The notes under the pieces were generated by a model. The model was not told where the DNA came from and searched no databases. It saw nothing but the letters and a program-made list of their open reading frames with translations. A stretch of DNA of 20,754 nucleotides from Nephromyces sp. MM_2019 (lineage: Eukaryota; Apicomplexa; Aconoidasida; Nephromycida): positions 13,254 to 34,007 of the forward strand of contig JADHZB010001133.1 in assembly GCA_015657535.1 (NCBI GenBank), read 5' to 3'. Shown piece after piece: positions 17,801 through 20,754 of the stretch (the stretch's first letter is position 1; the number at the start of each line of letters is the position of its first letter). The translations under genes and the position numbers were made by a program.

Positions 17801-20596
17801 GAAGATGAAGATGAAGAGACCGAAGTTGAAGATGAGGATGAAGATGAAGAGACCGAAGTTGAAGAGACTGAAGATGAAAAGGATGAAGATGAAGAGACTG
17901 AAGTTGAAGATGAGGATGAAGATGAAGAGACTGAAGATGAAGAGGATGAAGATGAAGATGAAGAGACCGAAGTTGAAGATGAGGATGAAAATGAAGAGAC
18001 TGAAGTTGAAGATGATAAAGATAGAGAGACTGAAGGTGAAGGGGATGAAGATGAAGAGGATGAAAATGATGAAGAGGATGAAGCTGAAGATGATAATGAA
18101 AATGATGAAAAGGAATTAAATAAGAGTACAACCCCGAAAGATAACACACATGAAATGCACCATAGGTGCATATTTCGTGTTCATAGTACATACAGCAAGT
18201 TGGTCACACACACAGGACGGCGCAAGTATCACTTGTATACACACATCAACACACAGCTTTTTGCACTCTCGAAAACTCGCTTCAGCACATACGGTAAGAC
18301 ACATCCGCACGCACACACGAAAGCGCAGGCGAAGATACCAAAATACTAGATTGCACACCGATATACACCCACACATACATACGAACCTTCTTATGAGCCA
18401 GGAAACACACTAGAGTACACACCAACGCACACAAGTACACACCCACTGACACGCGCACATACTCACACACATACATACCCACACACACAAGCACATCAAG
18501 ATAGCTAAACAGGCAAGTATTCCAATACATAGAGCATCTTTAAAAGGAACAATACGGAAATCCTTACTTCATCACGTCTACTATTCCTAATGCCTCAGTC
18601 TCATAAGCAATGGGTTGCCCATGGTTATTATCTGTGCCTGGAGAATTGATATACCTACAAGAAGAAGAGTTGTTTCCTCTCAATTTGGGAAAAGTATCAT
18701 TTCAGAGTGTACGTACACCTCATAGTATGCTGCAGAAATCACGAGACTCAAACACACGGAGGGCAATTCTATAGCAATACACGAAAAAGCACATATGGAT
18801 ATTGCATACACACATAAGAACACACAAATACATATCAAACACACGCATAAGACCAAAAACGAACACATTACACACACACACACAGATTTAAGGACATAAA
18901 TATATTAAAACAAATATCAGCGCACAAACTCATATAATATACGCACACACACACACTCGTACATTGTTATGGGTTCTGTTGAAGATTCGAACTCAAGGAA
19001 GAGAAGCTCTGCCATGATAATCTCAGATGCCTAAGAAAGGAGAGAAGCAGCGTACATAAACCTGAATAGTATATCATACTGAGCCTTATATAGGCTACAG
19101 ACTGCCTGAAAAATCCACACACACGAGGGTATAGGTGTACACACTGCGTCGAAAAATGGTAGAGCAAAGGAAAGACGGGCGATAAGCTGCCAAGGGGTGT
19201 ACTTACACTTCGAAAGATAGGGAAGATAAGCTCAAAAGCCTTATAAATAGCGATTAGGAGAGATTTTAGGGGAATATTCAAGTCTGAAGATGATCTTGTG
19301 TGTGTGCATAGGGTGATCATGGGATAAAATATGTGTGTGCGTGTGTATGTGCGCGTAATCAACCTTAATTGTAAAATTGGGTGTTTGAATTTTCCTCTGT
19401 GCAGTAGAACCCGCTGCTTAAGATAAAGAATAAGAAGCAGGAAGCTTCGTGTAAGCAAAAAAGGTAAAGAAGCTTATGAAGATATTGACACACACATAAC
19501 CTCACATTCGCACACGCACATATTTGCAAGTAATGTTGCACACACACAAGCAATATCCCCTATAAAAATGCCCAAATACTATGCACCTGCTTATACACAC
19601 AAGCTCCAAGTGTCAAATGCATACACCTGCTTACACACACAAACGCCAAAATTCAACTGTACACCGCTGCTGACAGAAACACACACAAAGATGCATTCAT
19701 TCTCAAACCCGGGAAGTAAGGGGGGTCCCACAGTATACAATACGCTCTGAGAGAAGGAGAGACGGTAGATCAGGAGGAGGAGGGATAGGAACTCCTGTGG
19801 AAGAAGTAAAAAGAAAAAAAAAATTTCTTCTGAGACCCAGCACACATAACACACAATACGCATACACCACACACACATAGCGCATAAAAGCTATAGATAA
19901 ACATGCACAGCAGCAAGGAACACATAAACGATAGCTTAACATCCCATTCACCCTCACACACTAACCTGATATCCTACTCACGCTCACGCACAAAGACACA
20001 CACATGCACGCATATTCACACACATATACTCACAAACCCTCGCACAGCCTCACTCACCCTCACACGCACACACACACACTATTACAGAAACACCCTCACA
20101 CACAATTTTACCCTCACAACATCTTACCTTCAAAGTAGCGTATACTCCTCCTATCCATAGCTCTAAGGCTAACTGATAGGTGGGCTGTGTGCCAGCATCT
20201 TCGAGGGTTTATGCTTGGTAGTAGATGATGGCTATCCCCACCCCCCTCCTTGCTAAGAAAGCTATCCCAACAGCATGAAGATTTGGGGGGGGCAGGGATG
20301 AAGGAAGTGAAGATCTCTGGTCTTAGGGTGGTGGGGGGTGAAGAAGGGAATGTCGCACGCCTTTGGGGGGTGGAGGAAAGGGTAGAAAACCTTTTCTTGA
20401 GACTCGCCCTCCCCAAAATGAGCTGCCCAAGAAGCGACCTCCCCAATGGGGTACTCTCCGTGGTGCTGCCTTTGTTGAGGGGAGAGGGGGGAAGAAGGGC
20501 ACTAGAAGTACTAAACTCAGTGAGCACACACACAGCTATCAAGAGGAAATAGGTAGGCTTCATCCCAGGGGGGCAAGGTGAACGTCTAATAGTCAT
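14801..20596 (-). CDS. clpR: Plastid-type ClpR, inactive ClpP paralogue, nine exons, complete
   Basis: Exons in reading order: 20596-20128, 19794-19709, 19030-18963, 18654-18568, 17571-17532, 16530-16410, 15618-15554, 15363-15298 and 15025-14801 (stop TAG). All junctions are GT...AG and in phase; the product is 408 residues, or 397 if the ATG at 20563 is used. That second Met starts MKPTYFLLIAVCVLTEF, a good signal peptide, followed by a Ser/Thr/basic stretch like an apicoplast transit peptide. The ClpP fold follows: PPPPDLPSLLLSERIVYCG, SEIIMAELLFLEFESS, YINSPGTDNNHGQP, YIKPPVHTICVGQ, ACGTAAMILASGKK, YSLPNATILLKQS, YMNAE joined to EALAYGLIDKMIS. Active ClpP has Ser in GQAAS and His in IHQP. 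Here they read Gly (GQACG) and Lys (LLKQS), so the subunit should be non-catalytic. An Asp remains in VKKDIQRS near the third catalytic position. The insertion after YINSPG is typical of cyanobacterial and plastid ClpR. A 50-residue acidic/Gly-Pro tail follows the fold. The likely role is as a structural ring subunit with ClpP in the apicoplast. Confidence 0.92.
15043..15145. repeat. TG/TGCG microsatellite in ClpR intron 8
   Basis: A GTGTGTGTGCG-rich run in the 15297-15026 intron. On the ClpR sense strand it reads CA. Frames that enter the last exon through this run (His/Thr-rich) are artefacts. Confidence 0.75.
15855..16135. repeat. TG-rich low-complexity block in ClpR intron 6
   Basis: Imperfect GTGTGTGCGTG, GTATGCG and TTTTGTGTG phrases in the 16409-15619 intron. 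Cys/Val-rich frames here follow from the composition. Confidence 0.7.
16550..16745. repeat. TG-rich block in ClpR intron 5
   Basis: TGTGTGGG/TGTGTTG DNA near the 3' end of the 17531-16531 intron. About 150 bp away, at 16895-17010, the same intron becomes CA-rich on this strand. Confidence 0.65.
17084..17237. repeat. 22-bp minisatellite, seven copies, in ClpR intron 5
   Basis: The unit is ctacaccaatatcycacaaaca with small changes. The ctacacc start recurs at 17090, 17112, 17134, 17156, 17178, 17200 and 17222, an exact 22-bp period. Copies drift from cccacaaa through ctcaaaca to ctcacaca in order along the array, as expected from recent stepwise tandem duplication. Confidence 0.9.
17574..18112. 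repeat. GATGAAGA tract (TCATCTTC on the ClpR sense strand) in intron 4
   Basis: About 540 bp of GATGAAGATGAAGAGACTGAAGTT-like units on the plus strand. The higher-order unit with GAGACTGAAGTTGAAGATGAGGAT recurs at least six times. On the ClpR sense strand it is a pyrimidine tract that runs directly into the acceptor ctcttctcag before exon 5 at 17571. It is open in several frames, including one in frame with exon 5, but the TAA near 17646 breaks the acidic frame on the plus strand. The phase of the flanking ClpR exons shows it is intronic. Confidence 0.85.
18200..18500. repeat. CA-rich block in ClpR intron 4
   Basis: Imperfect ACACAC/CGCACAC/CATACATAC DNA on the plus strand, at the 5' side of the same intron that holds the GATGAAGA tract. 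No coding signal. Confidence 0.6.
19480..19690. repeat. CA-rich block with a duplicated phrase in ClpR intron 2
   Basis: The phrase cacctgcttayacacacaa occurs at 19585-19603 and 19625-19643, 40 bp apart, within CA-rich DNA of the 19708-19031 intron. Confidence 0.6.
19845..20115. repeat. CA-rich block in ClpR intron 1
   Basis: CACACA, CTCACAC and CACGCA phrases fill most of the 20127-19795 intron, between the leader exon and the exon that starts the ClpP fold. Confidence 0.65.
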
Positions 20597-20754
20597 TACG
20601 GGGAGGGGTGGTGGAAGAAGGGGGAGTTGGAGCTATCTCCAGGCCACTACATGATCAGCAGGGGAGCGGGGAGATTCTAAGTTAACCGAGGGGGGTAGTG
20701 TAAATCTTCAAGGTTTGCTTAATTTAGGAGGGGGGTAGGGGCGTGACGATATAG
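20597..20754. other. Region upstream of ClpR, G-rich on the plus strand
   Basis: Contains runs such as ggggagggg, gaagggggag and aggggggta. It should include the ClpR 5' leader and proximal promoter, but no specific element is recognisable and the window ends here. Confidence 0.4.

Noticed and set aside
18125..18185. Minus-strand KYAPMVHFMCV, a look-alike for the ClpP strand before the active site
   Set aside because: No AG acceptor precedes it. YIKPPVHTICVGQ at 17571-17532 fits the family and both phases.
17520..18191. Long frames on both strands over the GATGAAGA tract (Lys/Met, Ser or Leu/His rich)
   Set aside because: Repeat translations inside ClpR intron 4. Exon 4 ends ATG AA and exon 5 starts C TAT ATA, giving a continuous ClpP-family sequence without the tract.
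19372..19453. Minus-strand piece reading LLLILYLKQRVLLHRGKFKH, first considered as a ClpR exon
   Set aside because: The true continuation is 19030-18963 (SEIIMAELLFLEFESS), which matches the ClpP family and fits phase. The first piece is mostly a pyrimidine tract.
1..20754. tRNA, rRNA, CRISPR arrays, insertion sequences or transposase genes
   Set aside because: No tRNA A/B box pairs, rRNA-like sequence, spacer-repeat arrays or transposase motifs were visible; the direct repeats are satellites or microsatellites.

Overview
This is nuclear DNA from an intron-rich eukaryote, read without database searches. Exons are short and of ordinary complexity. They sit in introns and spacers dominated by TG/CA microsatellite and TCATCT-type low-complexity DNA. 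I joined exons using GT...AG borders, matching codon phase and family motifs. One gene encodes a plastid-type ClpR behind a signal-peptide leader, which points to an apicomplexan with an apicoplast, or a close relative such as a chromerid. The species cannot be named from this window.

Layout. (1) 31-5881, plus strand: the 3' nine exons of a penicillin-acylase-family (S45) Ntn-hydrolase gene. The start and catalytic serine lie before the window. One 1480-bp intron holds a giant TCATCT tract. (2) 6587-8071, plus strand: a weakly supported three-exon gene that reads as a short ISD11/LYR-like protein. (3) 8753-11689, minus strand: a complete four-exon NOP56, the box C/D snoRNP core protein. (4) 12626-14439, plus strand: a probable small multi-exon gene of unknown function, with a well-supported 3' end. 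(5) 14801-20596, minus strand: a complete nine-exon ClpR, an inactive ClpP paralogue. The ClpP serine position reads Gly and the histidine position reads Lys, and the leader looks like a secretory-plus-transit signal.

The genes share no obvious pathway, as expected for a eukaryotic locus. NOP56 and gene 4 are divergent across about 0.9 kb; gene 4 and ClpR converge.

The most interesting non-coding signal is a 12-bp palindrome, GTGTA-NN-TACAC. It occurs nine times perfectly and about nine more times with one arm mismatch. All copies lie in introns or spacers, and several lie close upstream of 3' splice sites. Two long TCATCT tracts lie in the same sense orientation, directly before or near the acceptors of two unrelated genes.
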